Assembly (NCBI GenBank): GCA_002238805.1
Contig: MPNB01000010.1
Coordinates: 1-60,861 of the forward strand
DNA length: 60,861 bases
Direction of reading: 5' to 3'
Source: Rhodothermaceae bacterium bin80
GTDB lineage: Bacteria; Bacteroidota; Rhodothermia; Rhodothermales; Bin80
Below, one piece after another: positions 28,999 to 39,400 of the stretch; position 1 is the stretch's first letter, and every line of letters begins with the position of its first letter. The notes under the pieces are model-generated. The model searched no databases, had not been told where the DNA came from, and saw only the letters and a program-made list of their open reading frames with translations. Both the position numbers and the translations under genes were made by a program.

Positions 28999-29855
28999 AG
29001 GACAAAGAGATCAATTATACCCGGGAGGTATTCCTGCATCCATGGAACCTAACGTTCCTCACCGCCGGGATGGGAGTTGCGTTGGGGTTTGGGCTTCTGG
29101 GAGATGTGCTCTCCATGGGTGGCGGATTGAGTAATATCCTCTTTCAATCACTTCTGACGCTCACTATTGCATTTGAATTACTGCTTTTGGGCTACATCCC
29201 CCGCCAGAAACGCTTTCGTAATATCATCCGAGCCAAGTACGCCAAGCTTAGGGCTAAACCGCCTACCGAGGAGGAAATGTACCGGCAACTTAACCGGACC
29301 AATCAACGCCGATACATTCGCCTGAGAAACCTGGAAAAAGAGTTACGGGCCAGCTACCGTAAGTTCAGTTTTGCATCTCAAGGTTTACTCGAAAGTCATA
29401 CCGATAAGGTCAAAGGGCTCATGAGATCCTGTCTTAAGCTCATGTTTCAGCAAGAACGCTATATCAGCTTCGGGCAGCGCAAGCACGAACAGGAGATCGC
29501 CACTGCTATCGCTGCGCTTGAAGCAGAGCTAAAGCATGCCTCTGAACCGATTCGTAATATCAAGCTCAAGAGAATGAAGATCCTAGAACAACGTCTTGAT
29601 CGGTTCAGGCAAAGCAAAGAGCAACTGGAAATGATCGAAGCCCAAGTTGCTACCATTGAGGATGTCGTCAAATACATCCACGAGCAATCGCTCACCCTGA
29701 AAAATCCGGAAGAGATTACCTATCAACTTGATCTTCTTCTGAGTGAAGTTGAAGAAACAGAGGCAACAATCTCTCAAATGGAGTCGGTGTTCGGACCAGA
29801 AGACAACGAAGGCATAAGGAACACACTGGGATTGCGATCAAGCTCCCGTGTTTGA
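28995..29855 (+). CDS. Membrane-anchored coiled-coil protein of the PspA operon
   Basis: 286 residues. Two transmembrane segments near the N-terminus (about 13-38 and 40-60: VALGFGLLGDVLSMGG and LTLTIAFELLLLGYI) are followed by a basic segment and long coiled coils (about 90-275) rich in Glu, Lys and Arg. Start overlaps the previous stop (ATGA). By context it may anchor or sense PspA polymers at the inner membrane. I do not recognise a named family. Confidence 0.75.
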   Translation: MKDKEINYTREVFLHPWNLTFLTAGMGVALGFGLLGDVLSMGGGLSNILFQSLLTLTIAFELLLLGYIPRQKRFRNIIRAKYAKLRAKPPTEEEMYRQLNRTNQRRYIRLRNLEKELRASYRKFSFASQGLLESHTDKVKGLMRSCLKLMFQQERYISFGQRKHEQEIATAIAALEAELKHASEPIRNIKLKRMKILEQRLDRFRQSKEQLEMIEAQVATIEDVVKYIHEQSLTLKNPEEITYQLDLLLSEVEETEATISQMESVFGPEDNEGIRNTLGLRSSSRV

Positions 29856-29870
29856 TCTCCTGCTTCGTGC

Positions 29871-31109
29871 ATGGCACTTACCGTAATAATCACCACACTT
29901 TTTCTCAGCGCGTTTTTTTCCGGTACAGAAATCGCGTTCGTCGCAGCAAACCGACTGCGTGTTGAAATGCGTGCGCGCCGGCGCGGAATCCTGGGGCGCC
30001 TGGTTGTTACCTTCTTCGAATCACCCGAAAAATTGCTGACAACCACTCTGGTCGGCAATAATATCGCTCTGGTTGTCTTTTCTACCGGCCTGGCCCTCGT
30101 CCTGGCCGAGCCCCTGTCCCAGTACATAACCACCGAAACAACACAGGTGATCGTTCAGACATTGATTGCTGCGGTCATCGTCTTGCTCATTGGCGAAATA
30201 CTGCCCAAAACGCTCATGCGAGAAACTGCGAACAGGGCCGTGTTTTTCCTCATAATCCCGCTGACCATAACATATGTACTACTCCTTCCCCTCATTCTAC
30301 TGGTAGGTTGGACTTCACAGCTTCTCCTCAAGGGATTTGGTAACGGACCAAATCATTTTGCTCAATTTTCCCGTCGTACGTTTGAGCAAATGATTGAAGA
30401 AAATGTTGAGCGCGGATCCTTGGCACTGGATGCTGAAGAAACAGAAATGCTGACGAATGTCTTTGGCCTGCATGCCAAGCGTGCCAAAGTATGTATGACT
30501 CCACGGACCGAAATTATAGCGATTTCCGAGGATACCTCTCTCGAAGATTTTCGGCAGCTATGTGTTGAAAGTGGTTACTCAAAAGTGCCCGTCTACCGGG
30601 ATAATATTGATACCATTGTTGGTATCGCCTTTGCCTACGATCTCTTCGATACCCCAAAAACATTGCTGGAAGTCGTGCGACCGCCCCGGTTTGTTCCAGA
30701 GTCAAAACCTGCGAAAGAACTCCTGAGGGAATTCAGAGACAGCCGTCGTTCGATTGTCATTGTCATTGACGAATATGGAGGAACAGCCGGTCTCATCACG
30801 CGCGAAGATCTCCTGGAAGAGCTCTTCGGTGATATTCAAGATGAGTTCGATACAGAAGACGTGATGATGAACGAAGTTGCCCCGCGCAATTACCTGTTCA
30901 GTGGAAGGGCGGAAATTGACGAAGTGAACGAGCGGTTCGACTTAGATCTACCCACTGGTGACTACGAAACTATAGCTGGATTTATCCTTGATCAGAGGGG
31001 GGCTATTCCCTCCGAGAATGACCGTCTCACGCTGGGAAAATTCCGAGTTGAAATCCTCAAGGCTTCACGAAACCGAATTGATCTCGTTCGATTTACAATC
31101 TCTGATTAG
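29871..31109 (+). CDS. CNNM/CorC-HlyC family transporter-associated protein
   Basis: 412 residues. An N-terminal DUF21 (CNNM) membrane domain with about four transmembrane segments (FFSGTEIAFVAANRLRVEMRARR is its signature) covers about 1-190; a CBS pair follows (about 200-330, VCMTPRTEIIAI, KVPVYRDNIDTIVGI, IVIVIDEYGGTAGLITREDLLEELFGDI); the CorC_HlyC domain ends the protein. Family members act in Mg2+ or Co2+ efflux or resistance. It lies 15 bases after the PspA-cluster membrane protein, consistent with envelope homeostasis. Confidence 0.92.
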   Translation: MALTVIITTLFLSAFFSGTEIAFVAANRLRVEMRARRRGILGRLVVTFFESPEKLLTTTLVGNNIALVVFSTGLALVLAEPLSQYITTETTQVIVQTLIAAVIVLLIGEILPKTLMRETANRAVFFLIIPLTITYVLLLPLILLVGWTSQLLLKGFGNGPNHFAQFSRRTFEQMIEENVERGSLALDAEETEMLTNVFGLHAKRAKVCMTPRTEIIAISEDTSLEDFRQLCVESGYSKVPVYRDNIDTIVGIAFAYDLFDTPKTLLEVVRPPRFVPESKPAKELLREFRDSRRSIVIVIDEYGGTAGLITREDLLEELFGDIQDEFDTEDVMMNEVAPRNYLFSGRAEIDEVNERFDLDLPTGDYETIAGFILDQRGAIPSENDRLTLGKFRVEILKASRNRIDLVRFTISD

Positions 31110-31133
31110 CTGCCTACCTTGGAATTGCGAATA

Positions 31134-31151
31134 AACTCAGTATTCTGAGTT
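31134..31151 (+). terminator. Hairpin after the CNNM gene
   Basis: AACTCAG (31134-31140) and CTGAGTT (31145-31151) form a perfect 7-bp stem with a TATT loop, 25 bases after the stop codon. No T run follows, so termination is plausible but not certain. Confidence 0.4.
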
Positions 31152-31946
31152 ACGGGACAGGCATCCTCACTGCATGGCAACCTCTGTTTCCGGTGAGCAG
31201 GCCCTTCGGTATCACTGCATCACCCCTCAACCTGAGACATCATCGGCAAGCTTGAATGATAACAGCACGTCAGTACAGTTTCACAACTCAGATCAACAAC
31301 GTGTACTAACCAGCCGCCCGAAAAGACCGGAAGCATTTGGTCAGCGTACCGGGCAACACTCGCCGGGTTCGCCCGGGTGAGAGCATTTACTCACATCAAT
31401 CGGGTTCCTGATCTCTGCAATGTGCATCTTCAGCTTCCCGTCCGGGGAGGATGTCGGAAACGGGTCAGCCTTGAGCTTATAATTCTTGGGCCTTATTTCG
31501 AGTTTCAGGTGGTAGGCAAGAAGCGAAATGTTTACGGCTATCTGACTCCCGACTCCTACGGTTTTCTTGCTTATCTGTGCTACACCAGACATGTGAGTAA
31601 GATATATCACTTCCCCAATTCAAATCTTTCAGGAGGGTTGATAGGATCAAGTGTGATAAGCCGGATGCGCTGCTCATCACTAACTGTAGCGCAGATTGAT
31701 GTTGATTCATAGGGTTGACCACTCATAACCGACCGATTGAGCCGACTGGTACACTGCCACCTTCCCTGGATCAATCAATTTGCCATCCGAGATTTTCTAT
31801 TGGTCCCACCGATACTCTAGTTCGGGGAAGTGAATCCATTTTCTTCAAAAACATCCAGAGCATATTTTCAGCACTGTGTATGACGACAGAGAGCGAGTAC
31901 TCAGGCGAATACCCCCGTTTTATGCCCCTCACCTACCCGACAAACT
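31152..31946. other. Gene-poor stretch with possible decayed minus-strand frames
   Basis: About 800 bases without a recognised gene. On the minus strand two frames of protein-like composition meet in a GTGA overlap: 31607-31725 (39 residues, with DEQRIRLITLDPINPPERFE) and 31341-31610 (89 residues, with LAYHLKLEIRPKNYKL). Neither matches a family I know. A CCGGG-TTCG-CCCGG hairpin with a UUCG-type tetraloop lies at 31363-31376. Decayed gene remnants are the simplest reading. Confidence 0.35.
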
Positions 31947-33071
31947 CTATAGTCGACGACTTAGTTGCTCACTCATGGTCCTTGCGAAATCGGCATAACG
32001 GTCCTCTTGGATTGCCAGCCGCGCACTGCGCATCAGCCATGCATACAAAGCTAAATTTTGCATAGCAGAGATTTGTAGCCCTAGGATTTCATTGCACTGG
32101 AACAGATGCCGCACATAAGCACGCGTAAAGGTTTGGCTCACATAAGCATCCAGCCCACTGTCTAAGACAGTACAATCATTAGCCCACTTATGATTACGGA
32201 TGTTTATCACACCATGCGTGGTAAACAGCATACCATTGCGTCCGTTACGTGTAGGCATCACGCAATCGAACATATCTACACCACGACCAATAGTTTCCAA
32301 CAGGTTTGTCGGCGTACCCACTCCCATCAGGTAACGAGGTTTATTGGGCGGAAGCAGTTCGCAAGTAACGCCGACCATCGAATAGAGTGCTTCCGATTCC
32401 TCCCCAACCGAGAGTCCTCCAATTGCATAGCCCGGAAAATCCATAGCCACGAGCTCCTCTGCGGACTCGCGCCGCAGATCTGCAAACGTACTTCCCTGTA
32501 CTATTGCAAAGAGTAACTGATTGCCTCCGTACAATGAACGGGTTGCCTTATACTGTGCCATGCTTCGCAGAGCCCAGTCAGCCGTTCGCCGGTTGGCTCC
32601 CCGTGCTCTTGACCAGCTGACCCCCGCCGGGGGACATTCATCCAGTACCATCATTATATCGGACCCCAGTATCCGCTGAAAGTCTACCACACTTTCCGGC
32701 GTAAAAAGGTGTCTGGATCCGTCAATGTGACTCTGAAATGTAGCACCCTCGTCGGTAATCTTGCAGCGGTTTGCTAAGGAATAAACCTGATATCCCCCGG
32801 AATCAGTAAGAATCGGACGGTCCCAGGCCATAAACTTGTGCAGTCCGCCCGCTCTCTTCAGGCACTCAGCACCGGGCCGCAAATAGAGGTGATAGGTATT
32901 CCCGAGAATAATTTGCGCACCCAAGTCCCGTTTCAGTTCACGCGGAGACAAACCTTTCACGGTTCCTGCCGTCCCTACGGGCATAAACACGGGCGTTTGT
33001 ATCTCACCACGTCCCGTCACCAGTTTGCCTGCCCGTGCACCCTCGGATTCATGCGAGACTTCAAACAACAT
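31947..33071 (-). CDS. tgt: Queuine tRNA-ribosyltransferase (tRNA-guanine transglycosylase)
   Basis: 374 residues. Asp90 in ILTDSGGYQVYSL is the general base region, FAIVQGSTFADLR the substrate site, and DMFDCVMPTRNGRNG holds the nucleophile Asp. It exchanges guanine-34 of GUN-anticodon tRNAs for preQ1. The zinc-binding CxCxxC of most bacterial enzymes is replaced here (LDSGLDAYVSQ), although the downstream His is kept; loss of this site is usual in Bacteroidota-type Tgt. Its start overlaps the preceding gene by 11 bases; last gene of the long minus-strand run. Confidence 0.95.
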   Translation of the reverse strand: MLFEVSHESEGARAGKLVTGRGEIQTPVFMPVGTAGTVKGLSPRELKRDLGAQIILGNTYHLYLRPGAECLKRAGGLHKFMAWDRPILTDSGGYQVYSLANRCKITDEGATFQSHIDGSRHLFTPESVVDFQRILGSDIMMVLDECPPAGVSWSRARGANRRTADWALRSMAQYKATRSLYGGNQLLFAIVQGSTFADLRRESAEELVAMDFPGYAIGGLSVGEESEALYSMVGVTCELLPPNKPRYLMGVGTPTNLLETIGRGVDMFDCVMPTRNGRNGMLFTTHGVINIRNHKWANDCTVLDSGLDAYVSQTFTRAYVRHLFQCNEILGLQISAMQNLALYAWLMRSARLAIQEDRYADFARTMSEQLSRRL

Positions 33072-33645
33072 CGGACGCTATGATCTCAACAGAATCAGGC
33101 TTATTCAAGGCAACAAACAAGGCTGAGTGTGCATCAGAATCAATACCGATTGCTATGCAGTCCTGTCCATAAAAAATCAATAATACATCAGACGGAATAT
33201 GCGCCATGAAATGCTTTATGTTTCCCTTCCGCCGCCAATGACGATAATAATGCAGCGCAGGCACGATCCGACAACCTGTCAGACACGCAAGGTTAATCTC
33301 GAATGACTGTTTCCCCTGACGAACTCGAAGCAAATATTCCGTCACAGCAACACTGACTTGTGGACAATAACCCAGAAATCCACCAATAAGAATCAGGCTA
33401 CCAACTGCTAACTGTCCGGCCCAATACCACATGGCCATTGCGGGATTTGCAGTAATCTCTGCTGCCAGCAAACTCCAGCTCATGAACTGCACCATAACCA
33501 CCACTACGATGATGGTTGATATGGCAATGATGTACCAAGCCTCAGCCTGTCGCTGGTTATCAATCCTATGTAGGAAAAGACGTCCCAGCAGCGAGCGACT
33601 GGGACACCAGCGTGCTTGAGCTGAGTAAGTGATATCGTGAACCAC
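33061..33645 (-). CDS. Membrane protein of unknown function
   Basis: 194 residues with a GTG start two bases after the MlaD-like stop. Two hydrophobic segments (about 38-60, WYIIAISTIIVVVVMVQF, and 70-92) suggest an inner-membrane protein with a soluble C-terminal domain (about 105-194). Its end overlaps tgt. The membrane position and neighbours suggest an accessory to the MCE lipid transporter, but no family is recognised. Confidence 0.65.
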   Translation of the reverse strand: MVHDITYSAQARWCPSRSLLGRLFLHRIDNQRQAEAWYIIAISTIIVVVVMVQFMSWSLLAAEITANPAMAMWYWAGQLAVGSLILIGGFLGYCPQVSVAVTEYLLRVRQGKQSFEINLACLTGCRIVPALHYYRHWRRKGNIKHFMAHIPSDVLLIFYGQDCIAIGIDSDAHSALFVALNKPDSVEIIASDVV

Positions 33646-33647
33646 GT

Positions 33648-34709
33648 TTACTGATCAAGTTGCTGCTGGAGTGAGTCAAGTCTCGCTTCCTGGCGTTTGA
33701 GCTGCACTTCCAGGGCTAGGAGCTCCAGCTCTCTGGCCTCCAATGCCTGAAAACTTTCCGCGATTGCCCGTTCTCGTACCTCGAACGGCGCCTGCTCCAT
33801 GAATCCACGCTCCTCGAAGTAGCGTTTGAACAGCCAATTATGTTTACTGGCCTCCATGAGTTCCGCGAACCTGAAAGCTCCAAGAGAAGCCCAATCAGCC
33901 ATAACCCCGACACGCGCTGTGATCCTACCTAACCCGCTTATAATCTGCTGCAATGTATCCGCTGTGGACTGCGCAGATTGATACAGATCTGGCTCATTCA
34001 GGAGCTGAGCAAACGTACCCTCCCCCTCATCAAGTTTGCCCAGAATTGATTCTACACCCTCAGTAGCCTGAGTGGCGAGTGCTACCAATGCTTCCGCGTT
34101 ATCACCCAGGTTGGCCATCAGGCGTTCGGTCTCCTGGGCAGTAGCAACCATACTGTTATACAACTCCGGATCATAGACCAGTTTACCCAGCGTGCCCTCC
34201 CCGGCTCGAATATCATCCATAATAGTTTCGAAGGATGTGGCCGATTGCTCGAAGCGCAGTACAGAAGCCAGTGCCTTGTCGGTTATTTCGAATAAATCGA
34301 AAGGATCAACACCAACAATCATGTCACCACTCTCGAGGAGCAGAGGTGAAGTATCTGTCCGCGGGGGATTAACCAGCACTACGATCATACTTCCCAAAAG
34401 CCCCTGCGTCTTGATTTGAGCTTGCGTATCCCGGTGCATGACCGAACGAGCCCTTGTTCGGATACCCATAGTCACTTCAATCATTCCGCCAGGCTCACTG
34501 GGTAATGCTACGCTCTGAACTGCCCCTACACTCACTCCTTGGAACTGAACGTCAGCTCCTGCACTTAGCCCTGCGACAGAATTAAACTGTGACCGAACCA
34601 GGAACCGATCACTGAACAACAATGTCCGGCTGCCTACAATAAGCAAAACCGCCGCAAAAAGCCCCAGACAAATGATTACAACGAGACCAACGCGTGCTCT
34701 ACTGGACAT
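33648..34709 (-). CDS. MlaD/MCE family substrate-binding protein
   Basis: 353 residues. One transmembrane helix (about 7-27, VGLVVIICLGLFAAVLLIVG) is followed by a single MCE domain (about 36-115, FNSVAGLSAGADVQFQGVSVGAV and GLLGSMIVVLV). The rest is helical, ending in a coiled coil (about 310-353). MCE proteins form periplasmic hexamers that carry phospholipids between membranes together with an MlaE permease and an MlaF ATPase, both encoded just upstream in the same run. Confidence 0.9.
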   Translation of the reverse strand: MSSRARVGLVVIICLGLFAAVLLIVGSRTLLFSDRFLVRSQFNSVAGLSAGADVQFQGVSVGAVQSVALPSEPGGMIEVTMGIRTRARSVMHRDTQAQIKTQGLLGSMIVVLVNPPRTDTSPLLLESGDMIVGVDPFDLFEITDKALASVLRFEQSATSFETIMDDIRAGEGTLGKLVYDPELYNSMVATAQETERLMANLGDNAEALVALATQATEGVESILGKLDEGEGTFAQLLNEPDLYQSAQSTADTLQQIISGLGRITARVGVMADWASLGAFRFAELMEASKHNWLFKRYFEERGFMEQAPFEVRERAIAESFQALEARELELLALEVQLKRQEARLDSLQQQLDQ

Positions 34710-34925
34710 CTATACGTTTGTTGTGTCGTAATGAAAAGATGACGGACCTTCAATGTTGCACCGCAACCGCCAAAGCATCTCGTCGTCTCTGTAAGCTGCT
34801 GTCCATGATATCTCCGAATCTGTTCCCGAGTTCATAATAATCATACAGTCTCCCATACTAGACCGGCAATACTTCCATAAACCACCGAACAAAAATATCG
34901 AAATCCCCCTCATAGAGATAATCAT
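34710..34925 (-). CDS. Doubtful short reading frame between mlaF- and mlaD-like genes
   Basis: A 71-codon frame that ends directly before the MlaD-like start (TAG then ATG). It fills most of the 235-base gap, the only sizeable gap in the permease-to-tgt run. No family resemblance is seen and composition is not clearly protein-like. It may instead be an untranslated spacer. Confidence 0.22.
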   Translation of the reverse strand: MIISMRGISIFLFGGLWKYCRSSMGDCMIIMNSGTDSEISWTAAYRDDEMLWRLRCNIEGPSSFHYDTTNV

Positions 34926-34944
34926 CCTCGGTTTATTTCAGGAA

Positions 34945-35679
34945 TCATCCGAAAAATGCACGCAGTTCGGGATGCTCGCTCGAACGCAATTCATTTAACG
35001 TACCCTCGGCGAGAGCTTGCCCCCGGTATAGAAATACTGCATGATCAGCAATGATTTCTGCACACAGCAGGTCGTGCGTGATCGCTACCGTCGTGATTCC
35101 GCGTTCAGCTTTCAGTCGCATGATCAGGTTGGACACGGTCCGAACACTTGCAGGATCCAGTCCAGTTGTGGGTTCATCACATAACAGGATATTTGGGCGC
35201 AGGATGATCGCACGGGCCAACGCGATTCGTTTCTTTTGACCACCTGACAACTCGGCCGGATACTGTTTGGCTGCATGGGGCAGGTTTACCCATGCGATAG
35301 CCTCATGAATCTGCTCTGTTCGCTCCTGGACTGGCAGTTCGCTATGCCGTCGTAGAACAAAGTCAAGATTCTCTTCTACCGTCATTGAGTCGAACAGCGC
35401 CCCTCCCTGAAAGAGGTATCCGATCCGGAGCCGCAGCACGTTAAGATCGGACATGTTCAGTTGATCTACCCGTTTCCCTTGTACCCAAATCTCTCCGGCG
35501 TCCGGTTCAATCAGACCAACCAAATGCTTGAGTAGGACGCTCTTCCCCGTACCGGAACCTCCCATAACTGCCACCGTGCTGCCGCGCTCAGCGCTCACGG
35601 ACACACCTCGCAAAATCTTCCGATCTCCAAATGCCTTATGGAGATCCTTAACGATGATTTCCGCTGGGGGCACTGACAT
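34945..35679 (-). CDS. MlaF-like ABC transporter ATPase
   Basis: 244 residues, a complete ABC ATPase: Walker A GGSGTGKS (40-47), signature LSGGQKKRIALARA, Walker B ILLCDEPTTGLDP and an H-loop AITHD. The closest grouping is the ATPase of MCE/Mla phospholipid transporters, supported by the MlaE-like gene one base upstream and the MCE protein downstream. It powers lipid movement from the cytosolic face. Confidence 0.92.
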   Translation of the reverse strand: MSVPPAEIIVKDLHKAFGDRKILRGVSVSAERGSTVAVMGGSGTGKSVLLKHLVGLIEPDAGEIWVQGKRVDQLNMSDLNVLRLRIGYLFQGGALFDSMTVEENLDFVLRRHSELPVQERTEQIHEAIAWVNLPHAAKQYPAELSGGQKKRIALARAIILRPNILLCDEPTTGLDPASVRTVSNLIMRLKAERGITTVAITHDLLCAEIIADHAVFLYRGQALAEGTLNELRSSEHPELRAFFG

Positions 35680-35680
35680 G

Positions 35681-36442
35681 TCAGCCTCCGAATAGAATGA
35701 GCGAGAGACGAACCATCAGAACATCTGCCACAAGTACAAGAAGCGATCCAATGACTACCGCGCGCATGGCGGCTTGCCCAACTTCGCGTGTACCCCCACG
35801 GACGTAATACCCAGAGAAACAACCCACAATAGAAACCAGAAACCCGAAAACACTCGTCTTCGCGGTGGAAAAAATCACATCTGATAGCCGCAAACTCGAA
35901 AATGCTTGATCCATAAACAATCGATAGTCCAGATCACTTGACAGTAACGATTCCGCATATCCACCAAGGAGTGCTACAATGTCACAAGCAATGGTCAAGA
36001 GCGGGAACATCACCATACAGGCCAGAACTCGGGTAACGACGAGATACTTGAAGGGCTGCAGTGCAGCTACCTCCAGTGCATCGATCTGCTCAGTTACACG
36101 CATGGATCCCAGCTCAGCAGCTATTCCGGCTCCTAGGCGCCCTGCAAGGACCAATGAGGTGATCACTGGACCGATCTCTTTAACCACTGATAACGCCAAC
36201 ATGCTGGGAAGCACTGCTTCCGCCCCGAATCGTGCCAATGTTCCACGGCTTTGCATGGAAAGCACAATCCCAATCGAGCAACCTGTGACCAACACCAGAA
36301 CGAGACTCTTCGCGCCAGTCTCATCCATCTGCCTGATCAGCTCCCGCCCCTCAAAAGGCCGCTGAAACAACTGTCCAAAAAACGTTCCTGCGAACGCCGC
36401 GATGTCACCAACCTGCTCAAGCGTATTTGTTATAAAGCGCAT
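35681..36442 (-). CDS. MlaE-like ABC transporter permease
   Basis: 253 residues with about five transmembrane helices. Family blocks are VLPSMLALSVVKEIGPVITS, LVLAGRLGAGIAAELGSM, RVTEQIDALEVAALQPFKYLV and the C-terminal SIVGCFSGYYVRGGTREVGQA. It is the membrane subunit of the MCE lipid transporter. It begins directly at the end of the TamB gene with no gap, tying lipid transport to the TamB system. Confidence 0.93.
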   Translation of the reverse strand: MRFITNTLEQVGDIAAFAGTFFGQLFQRPFEGRELIRQMDETGAKSLVLVLVTGCSIGIVLSMQSRGTLARFGAEAVLPSMLALSVVKEIGPVITSLVLAGRLGAGIAAELGSMRVTEQIDALEVAALQPFKYLVVTRVLACMVMFPLLTIACDIVALLGGYAESLLSSDLDYRLFMDQAFSSLRLSDVIFSTAKTSVFGFLVSIVGCFSGYYVRGGTREVGQAAMRAVVIGSLLVLVADVLMVRLSLILFGG

Positions 36443-39400
36443 CTACCAGGTGTACTGGTACAATAGACTAAGCCCTACAGCCCCGGCATCACCACGCATG
36501 CGGGCCAGAAGCCACGAGTACAGCGCGTACTCAATGACCAATTCCTTGTTGCTTTCAACCGTAGTTCTTGTAGTAGTCGACTCTTTTGTGATAGGCCATT
36601 TTACGGATGCAAACAGTTTACGGGACACATACTTACCTGCGGTTACAGTCACCCCGCCTGCGGCTTCCGTGTCAATTTGTACGACATCAAGTCCCAATCC
36701 CGCCCCTGCTGCACCCGCGACCAGACTTGATAACTGACGCAGCGCTAGATCTCCGCCGCTCTGCAGTGCACTACCTCCACCCAATTGAAATGCATCAGCC
36801 GCCGGACGTCCTGTTGCCATATAAGAAATCATGTCCGCACGATCCAGCTGTACAGGTTCACTGCGCAGTTCAAGTACCAAGGACCCCGGTTCCTGTAATC
36901 GGCCAGCCGCATCCAGAAGAATCGTTACAGGTGTATCCTGTCCACTCCGATTTGGAATATCCAATACCGCCTGCAGATCAAAAAACGGATTCGTTGCCGG
37001 TCCGGCAAACGTCACCCGACCTCGACGAATATCGAAGCGCCTCCCAAACTGTCGCAGGTAACTGAGCTCCGGCACAATACTCACCGTACCCTGAAGCTCC
37101 TGCTCCTGGTAAGGCTCCTTGTACAGCGCGACCGATCCGCTCAGTAGTACATTCATTTCCGGGTTTTGCAAGCTGTGCAGGCGTACAGTTCCGGGAATAC
37201 CGATAGATAGATCCATGGCAAGTGCATCAACAAGCGAGTACGTCGTTGTATCCCAGACACTCGCCCTAATGTTAAAGTATTGCTCCAACATCTGGAGATC
37301 TGCTTCGGTGAAGTGGATCATACCGTCTGACAAATCTACAGGCACGTCCTGCGGTCGAATGACCGCATTCGCCATCTCTATCTGACCGGTAAGTACCGGT
37401 CGGCGTACCGTACCGCCAAACGCCAACGAACCACTGACATCCGCTGCATAGGGGGACGTATTCACAACGCGAAAATCCTCCAACTCCAAATTTAAATCCA
37501 GATCTTCCTGTCCCGACTCTGTCAGAATTACCTGACCATGCCCCTCCACCGTACCACGCCCACTCTCGGCATTCAGCCTTTGAACATACACTGTGTTATC
37601 AGCCATAGTTGCTTCCAGCTGGAAAGCCGTGGGGGTAATCTTGAGCTGTGGCAGCTCAGCGTATCCGTCAGAAAGACTGAACTCACCAGTCAGATTGGGG
37701 GCTCCACTGAACCCTGTAATACCAATATCCGCCGTTAGTCTCCCCTGAATATTACTGATTTCTTCCTGGTTGAGGAAAGGGTTGATCCACCCGAGATTGA
37801 AGCGATCCGCCTGAAGTGTCATTGATGCTTCGGGAAAAGAAATTTCATCCTGCTTTTTAAGCCTGAGATCGAGTGGCAACAGGCCAGACATAGAAAGTGT
37901 ACTACCGTCTACATGCGTAAACTGCGCTTCCGTGTCCAAACCGTTGCCCGCATAACGAATCCGGGCAGACACATCACCCACACGCTCACCCTCCGAGTTT
38001 ACGACAAGATCCAGCGAGCCTTCCAACTCTGGGGCTGTTGCAGGCCCATGGAAGAATAAATCCGCAGACGCTACTCCCCCCAAACCAGGGAACCCCAAAA
38101 TATCAGTGAAAGGAGCAAGACCAACGTTATAAAGACTGAGCCCCAGACGCTGCTCTCCGTCTGGATTGAGGATACCATCAAGGGCGATCTCCTGCTCCTG
38201 GCTTTCCAGTACGAAGTATCGAACCCGTATGCCTTCATCAGCCAAAATTTCCGCAGGTACTCCGATATGCCACTGCTCTTCGTTCAGATACATATCCAGC
38301 CGCTCTAGCACACCACGACGCTCCGGAATATCAATTTTTCCCTCCATATAGAGTGATCGGCGCTCATCTACGCCGATGCGCGCCTGATAACCGAGATCAC
38401 TCTGTTGCCCATCTAATCGTAACCACGCCTGCTGGGCAGACAGATTTGGAACAGAGACCCGTTCGATGTCTATTTCTGCTCGATTGATTCCGGGCTTGAA
38501 ATCCAACAATGTACCCTCCGCGTAACCGAAGGTCCGAAATGTGCGCATGGTTCTCCATGCCATCGGCCCAATGGTTACCCCACCGGCCCATCGAAGCGTA
38601 TCCATATGGTGCATCACTTGCCCCCAAAGTGTATCTGTCTGTGCACCAGATACTGGCTCGCCCCCAGTCCAGTCGGCAAGCGGGGCTGCATTGATGATTG
38701 CTCCTCTAAATCGCAGTGAGTCTGATGATCCTCCAAAAAGTGCAACCCCTCCTTCGGCAGTCAACCATCCAGCGTTACTGGATATATCAAAATTACTTAG
38801 CCTCACCTCTCCATCTCTCATGCCCCCTTCGATCATCAACCGGTCGAACTGCACTTCACCAACTTCCGTACCATCGGCTACAATACTTGCATGATGTACC
38901 GTCATTGCTTGGAGCGTACTGCCTGCGGCGGCAACATCAAAGGAGCCAGTCAGCTGCGCATCCAAAAAGCCTAGGTCCTGCAGTGATAAATTTCGAACCG
39001 AGCCTCGCGCCAGAAATGCCGGACCAGGTTCCACACGCACACTATCCAATCGGATATATCCGTCATCCAGCGCAATCGCTGCCATCATGGCGAGCGTATC
39101 CCCCAGTGCTTGAACGTGCACTTGCCCCTCACGGACTGCCAGCGCATTCACTGTCGAGGACTCTAGCGTCAACACAGCCTCCCCCAAATCACCCCAACGT
39201 ACACTGTCTATGCGTCCTTTGAGCTGGGTCGATAGCGAATCCAGACCAAGAAGCGGCCCCAGATCAATGCGTTCAAATGTACCTGCTGTCAGATCTATGG
39301 TTGGTACAGAAGAAAATGGTTGTATGATGGCGCGGACATCCAACCCTCCCGAACCTACCAAGAAACGACTGTCCATCACAGCTTCTCCATCCGTCATATC

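Noticed and set aside
31363..31376. UUCG-tetraloop hairpin as a terminator
   Set aside because: No T run follows and it is not placed after a gene.
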